The notes below the pieces were generated by a model that was not told where the DNA came from, made no database searches, and saw only the letters and a program-made list of their open reading frames with translations. Position numbers and translations under genes: made by a program. This document shows, in pieces, positions 50,801 to 62,420 of a DNA stretch of 64,000 nucleotides (the first letter of the stretch is position 1; every line of letters begins with the position of its first letter). The stretch is from Phocoena phocoena (Eukaryota > Chordata > Mammalia > Artiodactyla > Phocoenidae): positions 53,382,759-53,446,758 of the forward strand of contig NC_089232.1 of assembly GCF_963924675.1 (NCBI RefSeq), read 5' to 3'.

Positions 50801-51129
50801 CTTCCTTTTATTTAACCGTTTCAGAGCACAGGTTAGGAAGAGGTGTACTGAAGTCCCTTTGGTTGGGTAGGTTCCCTGCAGGTGAAACCGTGTCCACTGT
50901 GAATGCAACCTGCTTTGCTGCCTCTTGTCACCTCCTGTGGTATGTCCTGGGCTAAGGCTGGGTCACCATTCTCCATCCAAGACTGCATTATTCTTCTCAA
51001 TTGCAAAGACAGGCTGTCAAATACCTTCTTTGGACATCTGCACACCTCCCGGGCTTTGGTTGTGCTGTTCTCTGTGCCAGAAACTTTCTGCACATTTCCC
51101 CCTGACCCCACCGGTCTGACCCCGTATCC

Positions 51130-51400
51130 TTCAAGCTCCCTCAGGCATTGTCTCCTCCAGGAATTCCTTCCTTATCCTCCACATCCTGCAACACCTCCCT
51201 CTATCAATTCCTCATCTTCACTGGATCATTTGCATCCACATACAAACATCCTCTATAGCCTATTAGTCAATGTTCTGCAAACTTGTGCCACCAGATGGTA
51301 AGCTCCTTGCAGCCAGGGGCCACATCTCAGCTGTGGTTGTGTAGTAGGTTCGCCAGCATTCACTAAGCAAATCTGCCACACTTCCTGAGCAGAAGGACAG
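51130..51400 (+). mobile_element. L2 LINE fragment
   Basis: The L2 3' pattern is present: ccaggaattccttccttatcc, atggtaagctccttgcagccaggggccacatct and the cagcattcactaagcaaat end. It is an ancient element in plus orientation. The piece gccaccagatggta at 51287-51300 is similar to a CTCF core. Confidence 0.6.
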
Positions 51401-51757
51401 GTAAGGGTGCAGAGGAATTGCTTGAAAATGACAGGAACAGAGAGCACAGGCAGAGCCCAGGTGTGTTCAGTACACAGACATGAGTTTAGTCTGAACCTAT
51501 TTGTCCTAATTCCAGGCCCTTTCTGGCCACGTCCTTTTCTCCTGACCTCTCCAGCTAACTTTTCTTTTCTTTGGTTTCCCCTATATCACCCTTTTTCTAC
51601 CGCTGCCCCAGGCGGCAATGCTCCCAGTGAGCAACGAGGTCCCACATCTGATTCGGGTTAAATATTGGGTGGGCCAAAAGGTTCATTGGGTTTTTTTCAT
51701 ACGATGGCTCTAGTAGCACTTAGTTGTCTTTAACTTCATTCAAAACAATTTTGTTAG

Positions 51758-51983
51758 GGCTTCCCTAGGCTTCCCTGGTGGCGCAGTGGTTGAGAGTCCG
51801 CCTGTCGATGCAGGGGACGCAGGTTCGTGCCCCAGTCCGGGAGGATCCCACATGCTGCGGAGCGGCCGGGCCCGTGAGCCATGGTCACTAAGCCTGCGCG
51901 TCCGTCCGGAGCCTGTGCTCCGCAACGGGAGGGGCTGCAACATTGAGAGGCCCGTGTACTGCAAAACAAAACAAAAAAACACT
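51758..51983 (+). mobile_element. CHR SINE inserted in mariner
   Basis: tRNA-derived CHR SINE with ggcttccctggtggcgcag, aggttcgtgcccc, ggatcccacatgctgcgg, cctgtgctccgcaacggg and an aaaacaaaacaaaaaaac tail. The target duplication ATTTTGTTAG is at 51748-51757 and 51984-51993, proving insertion into the older mariner. Its head starts with ggcttcccta directly before ggcttccctgg, a small 5' duplication. Confidence 0.95.
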
Positions 51984-52082
51984 ATTTTGTTAGATTGTAT
52001 GTGACAACTGTCATATCAGTGTGCATTTTAAAAAAAGACATCAAAATTGGTGAATTTTTGTGTAGCCATTTTAATATTGAAG

Positions 52083-53075
52083 ATGGAAGAAAAAAGCAAT
52101 ACTTTCAGCATATTATTCTTTATTATTTTAAGAAAGGTAAAAACTGAAACGCACAAAAAGTTTTGTGCAGTGTATGGAGTAGGTGCTGTGACTGATCGAA
52201 CGTGTCAAAAGTGGTTTGTGAAGTTTCATGCTGGAGATTTCTTGCTGGACGAAGCCCCACGGTTGGGTAGACCAGCTGAAGCTGACAGCGATCAAATCGA
52301 AACAATAACTGAGAACAATCAACATTATACCACCCGGGAGACAGCCGATATACTCAGAATATCCAAAAACAAGTGTTGAAAATCATTTGCACCACCTTGG
52401 TTATGTGAATCACTTTGATGTTTGGGTTCCACGTAAGTTAGGCGAAAAAAACCTTCCTGACCATATTTCCTCATGCGATTCTCCACTGAAACGTAATGAA
52501 AACGTTCCGTTTTTAAAACAAATTGTGACGGGCGATGAAAAGTGGATACTGTACAACAACATGGAACAGAAGAGATCGTGGGGCAAGTGAAATGAACCAC
52601 CACCAACCACACCAAAGGCCGGTCTTCATCCAAAGAAGGTGAAGTTGTGTATATGGTGGGATTGGAAGAGAGTCCTCTATTATGAGCTCCTTCTGGAAAA
52701 TCAAATGATTAATTCCAACAAGTACTGCTCCCAGCTGGACCAAAAGCGGCGCTTGATGAAAAGCGTCCAGAATTAGTCAACAGAAAACGCATAATCTCCC
52801 ATCAGGATAATACAAGTCCACACGTTTCTTTGATGAGCAGGCAAAAACTGTTACAGTTTGGCTGGGAAGTTCTGATTCATCCGCTGTATTCACCAGACAT
52901 TGCACCTTCAGATTTCCATTTATTTCGGTCTTTACAAAATTCTCTTAATGGAAAGAATTTCAATTCCCTGGAAGACTGTAAAAGGCACCTGAAAACAGTT
53001 CTTTGCTCAAAAAGATAAAAAGTTTTGGGAAGATGGAACTATAAAGTTGCCTGGAAAATGGCAGAAGGTACTAGA
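52083..53075 (+). pseudogene. mariner transposase pseudogene
   Basis: The N-terminal helix-turn-helix part is readable from an ATG at 52083 (…THKKFCAVYG, TDRTCQKWFVKFHAGDF, TTRETADILRISK) but ends in a premature stop at 52377-52379. A shifted frame resumes with HHLGYVNHFDVWVP and TGDEKWILYNN, then meets a stop near 52,588. Later frames carry the HQDN motif (about 52,799-52,813) and YSPDIAPSDFHLF (about 52,885-52,925). These give the DD34D-type catalytic aspartates of mariner transposases. Several stops and frameshifts mean no active enzyme. It belongs to the host-genome mariner and is not a host gene such as SETMAR. Confidence 0.92.
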
Positions 53076-53189
53076 ACCACAGGGTGAATACGTTCGTTGT
53101 TCAGTAAAGTTCTTGGTGAAAATGAGACATGTGTCTTTTATTTTTACTTAAAAAACCGAAGGCAAGTTTTGGCCAACCCAATAGCATCT

Positions 53190-55590
53190 CACATATTCTT
53201 CAGCTGTACCCCTCTCCTCTGGCCCCACCTTCTAGGCTCTTCTTCACTCTGACTATCGCCTGTGGCTTGTGTTTTACTTTCTCTTTTCTGCCCCCTGCCT
53301 ACCAGCATGACTCTCGGTCTTGTGTCTGAAGTCCCATCGCAATTTTATTGAGAGGACAGACTGTTGCTTACCCCCTAAGAGGTTACATGTTGCTCTTGAT
53401 CAAACTATGGCAACAGGCCAGATCCATGTACACCTGTCCTTGCCATCACACCCGTTTGTTTACATATTGTCTATGGCTGCTTTCCTGCTGCAACAGCAAA
53501 GCTGAGTGGTCATGACGGAGACCATATGGCCCAGAAAGCCTAAAATATTTATTATCTGACCCTTTACAGAACGAGTGTGCTGATCCCTGTTCTAGATAAT
53601 AGAGGATGTTTGTATGTGCATGAGAATGACCCAGTAAAGAAGAGGAATTGATGATACTAGAGCTAGGGGGTAGAGGGATCATAAAATCCATGAGAAGGGA
53701 ACAGGCAACAGGTTCCACAGCCCAAGTGAAGGATTGGGTTTTGATCAGAGTGAAGACACGTCATCCGTTGAAACAGTCAGTGAAACAGGCAGGAAGACAG
53801 GGTGTGAGTACAGATGCAGACGGGTGGGTGATGAGGGTGTTCCCACCGATTGCTTCTATTAGCTCAGTCTTAAGTGTGAGGCAAGGTCACAAGCTGGAAG
53901 TCTGGGGGATAATGGAGGTTTAAGGACAAAGGAGAAATCGTAGAAAGTGGGGAAACGAGCTCTCGGGGACATTTTACTAGGATGCCTGTGCAGTGTTGTG
54001 AGTACAAGTCTGAATGAAGGCAGAGAGCACAGTGGTGTGGTGTTCTCCAGCAGTGCCCACTGGCTCCGGTGCCAGCAGGGGTGGTTGGTTTGGTGTGTTT
54101 TTTTTAAATGTTTATTTATTTATTTATTATTAGTCATCCATTTTATACACACCAGTGTATACATGTCAATCGCGGCTGGGTTTAATCAGGGTTGGGGCTT
54201 TGCCAGGCAAGTCTGATGGATGTAGAAAGGGGCAATGGACTTCAGGGGCAATGGGAAGGACTAAGGATAATGGCGGGCTGTGGAAGCTAAATTGGTGAGA
54301 GGGGTGGTTAGGAGTGAGAAAGGTGGAGGACAATGGGAAAGTGTGTGTGTGGGATTGATCCATGGATAATGAGGTCAAAGCATTTTTGGAGAATACGAGA
54401 GCTGGAAGGATCAGAGGTCAAAGAGTGGGGAGCTTGATGTCCAGATTCCAGAGGTGATGGTAGGATCTAGAATATGGCCATGGGAGTGAGAGGCTAAGTC
54501 AGGAAGGTCAAGGTACTGAGAGGTCACCTACAGTTAACCAAACTGGGGACAGACAACAACGTTGAGAGGAAGTGAGTGAGTAAGGGACAGAATCTTCAGT
54601 GGGGTTGGCAGGGTGACTAGGAGGATGGCAACAGGGAGGACAAACAAGAGATACAGCATAATGGTCAAATTGTCAAAGCGCCAGGGGCTATTGAAGGAGA
54701 GCAGAGAGTGGTCTACAAGTAGCAATGGGAACAAGACGGACTCCATCTCACCTCCAACTCAGTGGTTTATGGAGTGTAGGAGATAAAACAGCTTCCACCT
54801 GAGAGGGCTGCCAAGTGAGGCCTCAGGGAGAATGAGCTTCAGTTAATGTAAGAAGAGAAAAACAGTCAGGAAAGATATTGAAGAGATAGGAGCTGTGCTG
54901 ATTTCCAATGCGCCTCAGTGGAAGGGCTTGGGAGGGTGGGGAGAGGTAGGTAGCAGCCTGAGTCAGATCAGGGTGGACAGAGCCACATTGGGTAAGGCCT
55001 GGGAGGTGAACTTGGAGACACGAACTTCTGGGAAGGACCAAGTTGGCAAGGATGTGTAGACATAACAGGATTCAGCTGTGAAAGTCTCCCTGAGGAGGGT
55101 GCCGTGGAAGGCCAGGGCCCCCAGATGATTCCAATACCTACTGCAGCTCAAGATGGTGTGCAGTCTGGGGGGTGGCCAGAGTCTCCCCGAGGGTCTGCCA
55201 TCTTAGGCAACGTGGAGGGGGATGGGCCCTGGGGGGGGAGCCATTGCAATGAGAGCGGTAAACACGACGACTGCATGACCCTTCCATAGAGGGCAGGGGG
55301 TGGGGCAGGCAGGGCACTCACACGGGAGCCTATGCCGATCGCCCCCATCGAGGTGCAATACACTTCAGTAACAATAAATGAACCAAGTCACCACCATCAG
55401 ATTCCTCCCTTGAATCTGCTGACCCCTCCAGCTCCCACCCCATTTACCTGCTCCTCTTCAACATAAAATAATCCCCTAGAGCTGAGGATGTTATGCGGTC
55501 TGCATCCTGCCCCAACCCCTCCACTAAGATTGCTCTTCTCAAGGACGTGCACATGGCAGCCACACAGGCCTTCTGTCTGTTTTTGAACAT
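53190..55590. other. intergenic DNA, no gene seen
   Basis: No exon or RNA gene recognised. Mostly unannotated old sequence, with one small L1 fragment listed separately. Confidence 0.45.
54095..54176 (-). mobile_element. L1 3' end fragment
   Basis: T-rich start, a TTTA repeat, then cattttatacacaccagtgtatacatgtcaat, which parallels the reversed L1 3' end seen at 59,390-59,425 in this window. It is about 80 bp in minus orientation. Confidence 0.65.
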
Positions 55591-55990
55591 GCCAAGTCCC
55601 CCACGCCCCATCCCCAATCCTCCCACCTTAGTACCTTTGCATATCCTCTTCTCTCTGCCTGAATGCTCTCCCCTCACATTTCCATTGGTGGCTTCTTCCT
55701 GTTGAAATCAGTTCAAATGCACCCTCTGAGAGTGGCTTTCCCCGAGGAACCCTCTAACTTGGCTCCTGAGGTCACTCTATCACATCACCCTGTTTTACTG
55801 TCTTCACAGCATGTCTCGCCCTCAGAAATGATCTTCTTCATTTATTTGTTAATTTGTTTATTTTCCATTTCCTTGATCTAGAATGTAAGCCCGTGGAAGC
55901 CAGGACCTCACGTCTTCTTCACTGCTATACCCTTAGCGTCTAAGACACTGACTTGCTCCTTGTAGATGTCCAATAATTATTTGCTGATAA
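55590..55990 (+). mobile_element. L2 LINE 3' segment
   Basis: Clear L2 order: accttagtacctttgcatatc, tctgcctgaatgctctcccc, gaatgtaagcccgtggaagccaggacc, cttcactgctatacccttagcg and atgtccaataattatttgctga. It is about 400 bp in plus orientation. Confidence 0.8.
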
Positions 55991-57850
55991 AATTTGCCTT
56001 TACAAGAGAACTCTTTAACTCAAGAGCACATGAGGTAATAATTCGTCTACAGAGAAAACTAGGTACCCATTCAGCTCTCTGCCAGGAAGGGCTAAGGAGA
56101 ATCATAAAAATACAATCCACAGGGCCCAACCATAGACTAAATCAAAATGTCCAGGGATGGGTCTGGACTTCGTATGCTGAACTAGGACTGTAGGCAGTTC
56201 ATTTGCAGCCAGCAGGTATGGGTGAGAGGACTGGCATTCAGGAATCAGTGAATTGAGCATCACTCATTTGTTTCCACAAAGAATCGTTGGACACCTCTGT
56301 GGTACCCAGCTCTGTGAGGGACTCAGTGAATGTCCTGGTTACAAGCAAGAGAAACCCAGTCAAACTAGCATCATTAAAATAAGGAGGGACTTTCGGTTAA
56401 GGATACAAAACTATCTCAGGGAGCCAAACTGCAGGAGTAGTTGCCTCAGAAAGGTCTGGGACCAGAAGTGGAAGAGGCACCAGGAGAGAGGTGGCCATTC
56501 TCATCCTCACTCACTCTTGCCTCTGCTTAGTTCAAGCCTCTCTGTTGGTTGATGTCTCTGCTTCTTTGTTTGCATGGTGGACCAAGGCCCACTCAATTCT
56601 AGGACTTCAGGTGACCAGCAGACTGTACTCACTTCTCTCTTGGCCAACTCCTAAATGCCTGGAGGGAGAGTTTGGCCTAAAGGGTCAGAAGTTGACCCAG
56701 AGGACTGATTCCTTACATGGATGGAGACCTGTTCTCAGAAGGTTGGGGGTTACACAGTCTACAACATATTAGGAACTAATAGCACTGGGGTATGGAATCT
56801 TTGATTAAATTTTCTATGGGATGGAAGTGGCATCTTTTTTTAGTTGCTGCCACCTGTTAGTGAACGAGTTTATCAAGTTCTTTCCTGAGGAAAGGTCACA
56901 GAGAAGTTTGGAAATAACTGTGAAGGCATTGAGTGCCCAAGGGAGGGTAGGGAGAGTGCCATGAGGGTTGAAAAGATTGTACTATTCTTCCGAGGGCCCT
57001 GTGAGGCTTGCAGACAAACAGAGGTAAGGGATTTGGGCAGCTGCAAGTCATGAGAGCCATTTGAACTTGAGGTTAGAAGCACATAAGCTCCATCCACGTG
57101 GCTTGGTACTTTTAGTTGCTTAGATAGTTCATAGGAGAATTTAACAGGATTGAGGACCCAGGTGTGCTCTCTGGAAGCCAGTTCCTCAAGTCCCTGGGAG
57201 ACTCCCTTGACTGTCTGAAAACTTATGGGCACTGTTTGCCTTCCCTTCCTTCTCATTTCCTAGAAGGTCAGCAGGCCAGACCTGGGGGATCAAGGAAGGG
57301 AGAGGAATGTACTTCATTCAGATCGAGGTGTCAGGGTTCCACAGATCTACAATCAGAAGCTTTAAGGACCAGGACGTTTTTTCTGGCTTCACAGGACCCA
57401 GTAATTTAATCTGAGGGACTCACCTTCCTAGTAGCCCCTCCTTAGAAAACCCCTTTTCCACGACTTAGATCTCAGCTTTGTTCTTCCCATTCATGAGCTG
57501 AGCTGAGGTTATTGGTCAGGGAATCAACACCAAAACAGGGGGCCTGGTTCTGCCTCACACAATGTTAGGGCCTATGAAAGCAACAGAAACAACTCCTAGT
57601 GGGGTTGGGGCCTGCTCAGTCCACTGGGCTAGGGATGGGTGAGCCACATCGTCCCACGGCTTGGGACCAAGCATGTAGGAGTAAGGCTGCCATCCCTCTA
57701 AGGGCCAGGCCACAGGATATGTTTCAAGTCCCATTGTTGCCCCCTCACAAAGCAAGAACCAGAAAGTAGTCCCGCCCCTAGTTCTCCATCCTTTCTCAGA
57801 GCAAGAGAAAACACTGACGGAGTCAAATAGAACGAAGAGACTTTGTTTCA
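55991..57850. other. intergenic DNA, no gene seen
   Basis: No gene recognised. A diverged old repeat may lie at 56,260-56,770, but I cannot assign it to a family. Plus-strand TGCTGCCACCTGTTAG at 56845-56860 loosely matches a CTCF core on the minus strand. Confidence 0.4.
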
Positions 57851-57954
57851 TTCCATCATTCAGCAGATATCCACTGAATGCTTACCACAAGCACTGGGCT
57901 AAACGTGGGGAATGTGTCATGTGTGAAACAGATCCAGTCCCTGCTGTTGACCAG

Positions 57955-58255
57955 AAGCACAGGCTCTTCCTGGGCCTCAGTTTCCTCCTCTGTAAAATGA
58001 GACGGTTGGACTAGATCAACGGTTCGCAAAGTTTAGCATGCATTCAAATCACCTGGAGGACTTGTTAAAACCCAGCTTGCTTGGCCTTACCCCCAAAATT
58101 CCTGATCCAGGAGGCCTGAGAATTATCCTTCTAACAAGTGCCCAGGTGATGTAGATTCTGCTGGTCCAGGGACCACACTTGGAGAACCACTGGACTAGGT
58201 GAACTCTCAGGCCCCTTCTAGCTGTGACAATCAGTGATGTGGATGATTTGCTGGT
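57955..58255 (+). mobile_element. old SINE/LINE fragment split by MER5A
   Basis: The two halves, cctcagtttcctcctctgtaaaatgag … ttggactagat and gactaggtgaactctcaggccccttctagctgtgacaatc, join into one familiar MIR/L2-type ancestral repeat with the MER5A removed. The split dates the MER5A insertion after this element. Confidence 0.65.
58017..58192 (-). mobile_element. MER5A hAT-Charlie transposon
   Basis: Nearly full-length non-autonomous hAT element: it begins caacggttcgcaaag (decayed terminus), contains cattcaaatcacctggaggacttgttaaaa and aacaagtgcccaggtgatgtagattctgctggtcc, and ends gagaaccactg. The 8-bp target duplication is GACTAGAT (58009-58016) / GACTAGGT (58193-58200). Confidence 0.88.
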
Positions 58256-58391
58256 CGCTGGAGTGACCTAAGCAGAAAGGGATTGTGCAAAGTTAGCCTG
58301 GAAACTGAAAAGTCCCATAAGTTTCCTGAGCTTAGGGGTAAATGGATCAGAGATAAACCTCAACAGAGCCACTAAAGCATTTGCCTCATTA

Positions 58392-58411
58392 TTTAAAAAA
58401 AAAAAAAAAAG
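58392..58411 (+). repeat. poly(A) run
   Basis: A homopolymer of about 17 A after cattattt. No associated retroposon body identified. Confidence 0.7.
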
Positions 58412-58544
58412 ATTAAAAAGTAATCTCCTAACATGAAAGTTCAATCAGAAGCAGAAGGAGAAATTATTTCAACTTTCCATTGGGGAAAAAAAGGCTCCAC
58501 TAAAAAGCTACAAGGGTATTGATGTCTATTAAATATTTGCTTTT

Positions 58545-58690
58545 CTCTCTAGCCCACACTATACTGAGTAATTTGTATTTGGCAGAAACCAGCTGCAATT
58601 ACATTAGTCAATCCAAAAGCCCAACTTGCTCATACAAAATGCAAACAAATTAGTTAAAATGGCCTAATTAGTGGACTGTAAAAATACAAA
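58545..58690. promoter_or_regulatory. candidate distal enhancer
   Basis: Unique sequence with an E-box CAGCTG (58590-58595) next to caattacattag, a POU-like ATGCAAAC (58639-58646), caaattagtt and the palindrome CTAATTAG (58664-58671). The combination of bHLH, POU and homeodomain motifs in about 100 bp is typical of conserved neural enhancers. It lies about 30 kb upstream of SIX3. Confidence 0.5.
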
Positions 58691-59019
58691 CTGAGGCTGG
58701 CAGCCTGATGTGTGTTAGTCAAGAGCACTGTCTCCCCACAAGGGGAGCCTGGAGCTAAGGAGACATGGGACTTGGCTTTTAGCTGATTTTGAGGGTCTCC
58801 TTCCCGGACCTCTGATAGCTAATGATCTAGACCAATCCCAGTGGTTCTCCCTTAGGAAACGCTGTCCTCTCCTGACCTGGGGCACGGCCTCATCCTTGGC
58901 CAAGTAGGTGCAATAGTCGGAATGTGGGGTTTGGATCCAGATAAACTCAGGCTTGAATCTGAGCCCCACCAACTCACCAGCTATCACTTTAGTCAAGTTG
59001 CTTCCCTGAGCCTCGTTTC

Positions 59020-59405
59020 CTTTTTTTTTTTCAATTTTTGAATTTTATTTTATTTTATTTTTATTTTATTTTTATATCTATTTATAAAATAGATAAATAA
59101 ATAAAAAATTATTTTATTTTATTTTATTTTATTATATTTTATATCTATTTATAAAATAGATATAAAATATAAAATTTTATAGATATAAAATATAATTTAA
59201 TTTAAATATAAAATTTATATCTATATAAATATAGATATAAAATATAAAATTTTTATATCTATTTATAAAATAGATAAATAAATAAAAAAAATTTTATTTT
59301 ATTTTATTATATTTTATTTTATTTTTATTTTATTTTATTTTTATTTTATTTTTATTTTTATATCTATTTATAAAATAGATAAATAGTTATCTATTTTATA
59401 CATAT
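59020..59405. repeat. AT-rich satellite with repeated palindrome
   Basis: About 380 bp of almost pure A/T. A 21-bp perfect palindrome (arms TATCTATTT and AAATAGATA around ATA) occurs at 59075-59095, 59142-59162, 59256-59276 and 59361-59381, separated by ATTTT-type simple repeats. It appears to have grown from the adjoining L1 3' end, which holds a similar tattttataaaatagata-like stretch. Confidence 0.92.
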
Positions 59406-59635
59406 TAGTGTATACATGTCAGTCCCAATCTCCCAATTCATCCCACCACCACCTCCACCCCTCCACCACTTTCCCCCCTTGGTGTCCATACATTTGTTCT
59501 CTACAACTCGGTCTCTATTTCTGCCCTGCAAACTGGTTCATCTGTACCATTTTTCTAGGTTCCACATATATGTGTTAATATACGATATTTGTTTTTCTTT
59601 TTCTGACTTACTTCACTCTGTATGTTTCCTTTTTA
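59406..59635 (-). mobile_element. cetartiodactyl L1 3' end
   Basis: In reverse orientation: agtgtatacatgtcagtcccaatctccc, ccttggtgtccatacatttg, tctctatttctgccctgcaaac, catctgtaccatttttctagg, ttccacatatatgtg and gacttacttcactctg. These are the landmarks of the lineage-specific L1 3' region. The distal end runs into the AT-rich satellite. Confidence 0.82.
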
Positions 59636-59639
59636 AAAT

Positions 59640-61265
59640 GGAAAGCATGCAGCCTGTATTAAAAAGTGGCTAAGAGGATTAGCAATTAGGTATACACCTT
59701 TCTGGTGCATTGTAGTCGCTCTGTTATTAGTGTAGGTCTGGGTTTCCTGTGCCTTCACATACCAGAATGGCCTATAGGCCAGGATTCTGGTTCCGATTTA
59801 GGGCACCAGTGGGCAGTTTTGTAGAGATTGGATGAGTCTGAGGTAATGACCCTCAGAGCACTGGCCAAGGTCAAGGACTGTTGAGTATTGTGGTATGCTT
59901 CAGACAGTTCATCTGTGCTGTATCCCGAGGGGCTACAAGCTGCAGCCATATAGAGGCATGGGTCACAGAATCAGAGAGCCGGCAAGGACTGCAGACACCT
60001 TCCAGTCTGAGGGTTCAAGCACTCACTGTGCCTCATGGTCCCTCAGTGAGCCTCTTCAAAAGGCTGGAGCCAGGATCCCACTCCCAGAGAGTCTGATTCA
60101 ACCAACCTTGGAGGGACCCAGCATCAGTGTGTTTTGATGCCTCTCCAGGTGATTCTAAATAAAGTCAAGGTTAAGGGTCATTCCTCTAATCAGACCCTTT
60201 ATTTTGTGGGGAAAAACAAAAACCAAGCAGATATGCACAGATATTTTAAAAACAAACAAATCAGCAAAACAGTGACAACTCAGAGACTCAGAGAGACGTG
60301 AGTTATCTAAGGTCACGCAGAATTAAATTTTCCTAAATTGTTGGATCAGACTGTTGGCTCTGATAGGAAGAATGCATGCAGGACAACCAAAGAGTACTGG
60401 GGCTCTTTACCAGGCCCCTAAAGGAGGCTAGACTTTGGTGACAATCAACATCTTGTGTTTTATTACACCTTCTCGCCCGAGCACATTTCCAACTCAATTA
60501 TACTCACAACATCAGCCAGCTTGAGACTTGGGAGTCTCAGGGAAGTGCTACAATTTGTTTCAAGATCACACAGCCAATCAGACGCAAGACTGAGATACCC
60601 AGGGGAGCGGTGTTAGAGAAATAGAGAGTCCCTGTCAATTCTGGACAGCAGACTTTGTGAATCACATCAGGGTGTGGATTCCACCCAAAAGGCAGACGCA
60701 AAGTCGCACGCTCATATAAAGAGGACTGGAGATTGAAGCTGTCCTGAGTGGAGAGATGTTTAGTCTCCTAACTGTGCGACCCTTACCTCAAAAATAGAAT
60801 CTAACCCTTCAGGGACTGTGTCTCAATTACTTTTGTATCCTTCATTTAATGGGTGCGCTTCTGAATTTTCCTGCCTCTGTTTTCATGGGCCTCTGCTCAC
60901 TCCAGAGCCAGACGCCTGGACCCAAAGAGACCAGGACACATGCAGAATCTAACGTCTTCTCACCCTGAGGGAAGGGCAGGGAGGGCTGGTCCTGCTCCTG
61001 CCCCCATCCTCTAACTCCAAGGTCCCCTTATGTCCATCCTTGCCACCCAATTCCCAGAACCAAAATCCCAGGGACATAAAAATGTAGTATCATTTCTGAC
61101 ATGTGTGGCTGTCAATAGTTTCATCACTACATGTGTTTGGACCTTTCTAAGTGCTCTGAGAGGTAATTCACGCTTTGACATAATTATCTCAGATTGTGGC
61201 AAGGTTTCAGACTGAGGTTGGATCCCTCAGCTTTGCCTACCTTCTTAAGTCAGATATTTAGCTCA
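59640..61265. other. intergenic DNA, no gene seen
   Basis: No coding exon recognised. Weak MER5-like (about 60,040-60,170) and MIR-like (about 60,520-60,600) fragments are suggested but too diverged for confident calls. Confidence 0.45.
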
Positions 61266-61449
61266 TTAGTACTTAGCTTCTATTTCCTCATTTCTGATCT
61301 CATTTAAGGTTAAGTGTTTCCCTCTAAGAACTGCCATAACTGCTTCCCACAGCTATGGAAAATGTTGTATTGTATTGAAATGTTATTTTATCTATCAGTA
61401 TTTTCTAATTTTCCTTAGTGAGGGTCTGTTGGTAGAAAAAATCAATTTG

Positions 61450-61654
61450 GGGCTTCCCTGGTGGCGCGGTGGTTGAGAGTCCGCCTGCCGATGCAAGGGA
61501 CACAGGATCGTGCCCCGGTCCGAGAGGATCCCACATGCCGCGGAGCGGCTGGGCCCGTGAGCCACGGCCGCTAGGCCTGCGCGTCTGAAGCCTGTGCTCC
61601 ACAACGGGAGAGGCCACAACAGTGAGAGGCCTGCGTACCACAAAAAAAGAAAAA
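61450..61654 (+). mobile_element. CHR SINE with target-site duplication
   Basis: Head gggcttccctggtggcgcgg, B-box-like aggatcgtgccccgg, body cccacatgccgcggagcgg and cctgtgctccacaacgggag, tail aaaaaaagaaaaa. The direct repeat GAAAAAATCAATTTG is at 61435-61449 and 61655-61669. It is the least diverged SINE in the window and inserted into older L1. Confidence 0.95.
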
Positions 61655-61929
61655 GAAAAAATCAATTTGTCTGAAAATGCTTTGAAATGTATTTCTTCTA
61701 AGTATAGACTTTTAGGTTGCTAAGTATTTTCTTTCAACACGTTGAAGATATTTTTTTCCACTATGTTCTGGCTTCCATTGTTGCTGTTGGGAAGCCAGCT
61801 GCTACTCCATTTATCATTCCTTTGAAAATAATGTTTCTCCTCTCTGGCTGCTTTAAGATTTTTCCTCTCTGTCTTTTGCGTTCCGTGATTGCGGTGTGAT
61901 GTGCATGGGTATGTGCATTGCCACATACA

Positions 61930-62420
61930 CGGTTATGTGTATTGAACTATACTGATAAATATCAGTTGTATGTTCGGATTGACAGAAAGTTCAAACGTGG
62001 ACCTGGATAATTCAGATGAGGTTTAATTATCTAAAATGTTCGGATGAAAGTCGACACCGTGAGAGTACACAGCAGAGAGAGACAGGGATATAAGCTTTGG
62101 GACTCCAGCTTTCATAAAGGAATACATTGTTGTAGATGGCAATTTCTAAGGGAATAGGGATCACATCAGACTTTCTGGAAAAACATCTTCCTCTTCCAAG
62201 CTCAAGCTCAGGTACAATCTTGGTTTTATACGATGTTGTATGACCACAAAGTTTAGTACAGTATAACCCAGTAGGCTGGTGCATGAACACAATCTCCATT
62301 AATCACTCCCAGCTGGATCTCGGGAAAGCTGTGATAGGAGATTAGAACAAAGGGCAGGGACCCGAATATCTGTACAAGTTCTAGGTATGACTCATAGGGC
62401 TTACTCTGCCATGTAATTTC
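61930..62420. other. unassigned sequence interrupting L1
   Basis: About 490 bp starting near ctgataaatatcag and ending near ttactctgcc with no L1 resemblance. It could be a solitary LTR or a diverged part of the L1. I find no clear terminal TG/CA pair with a duplication. Confidence 0.35.

Larger units (their letters stand above)
51665..53181 (+). mobile_element. mariner DNA transposon with nested SINE
   Basis: The element starts ttgggtgggccaaaag and ends with the reverse complement of a similar terminal repeat (cttttgg-type, ttttggccaacccaa), flanked by the TA target duplication at 51663-51664 and 53182-53183. Without the SINE it is about 1.29 kb, the usual mariner length. It encodes a broken transposase (52083-53075). 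Mariner moved into cetartiodactyl genomes by horizontal transfer; this copy is decayed and immobile. Confidence 0.92.
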
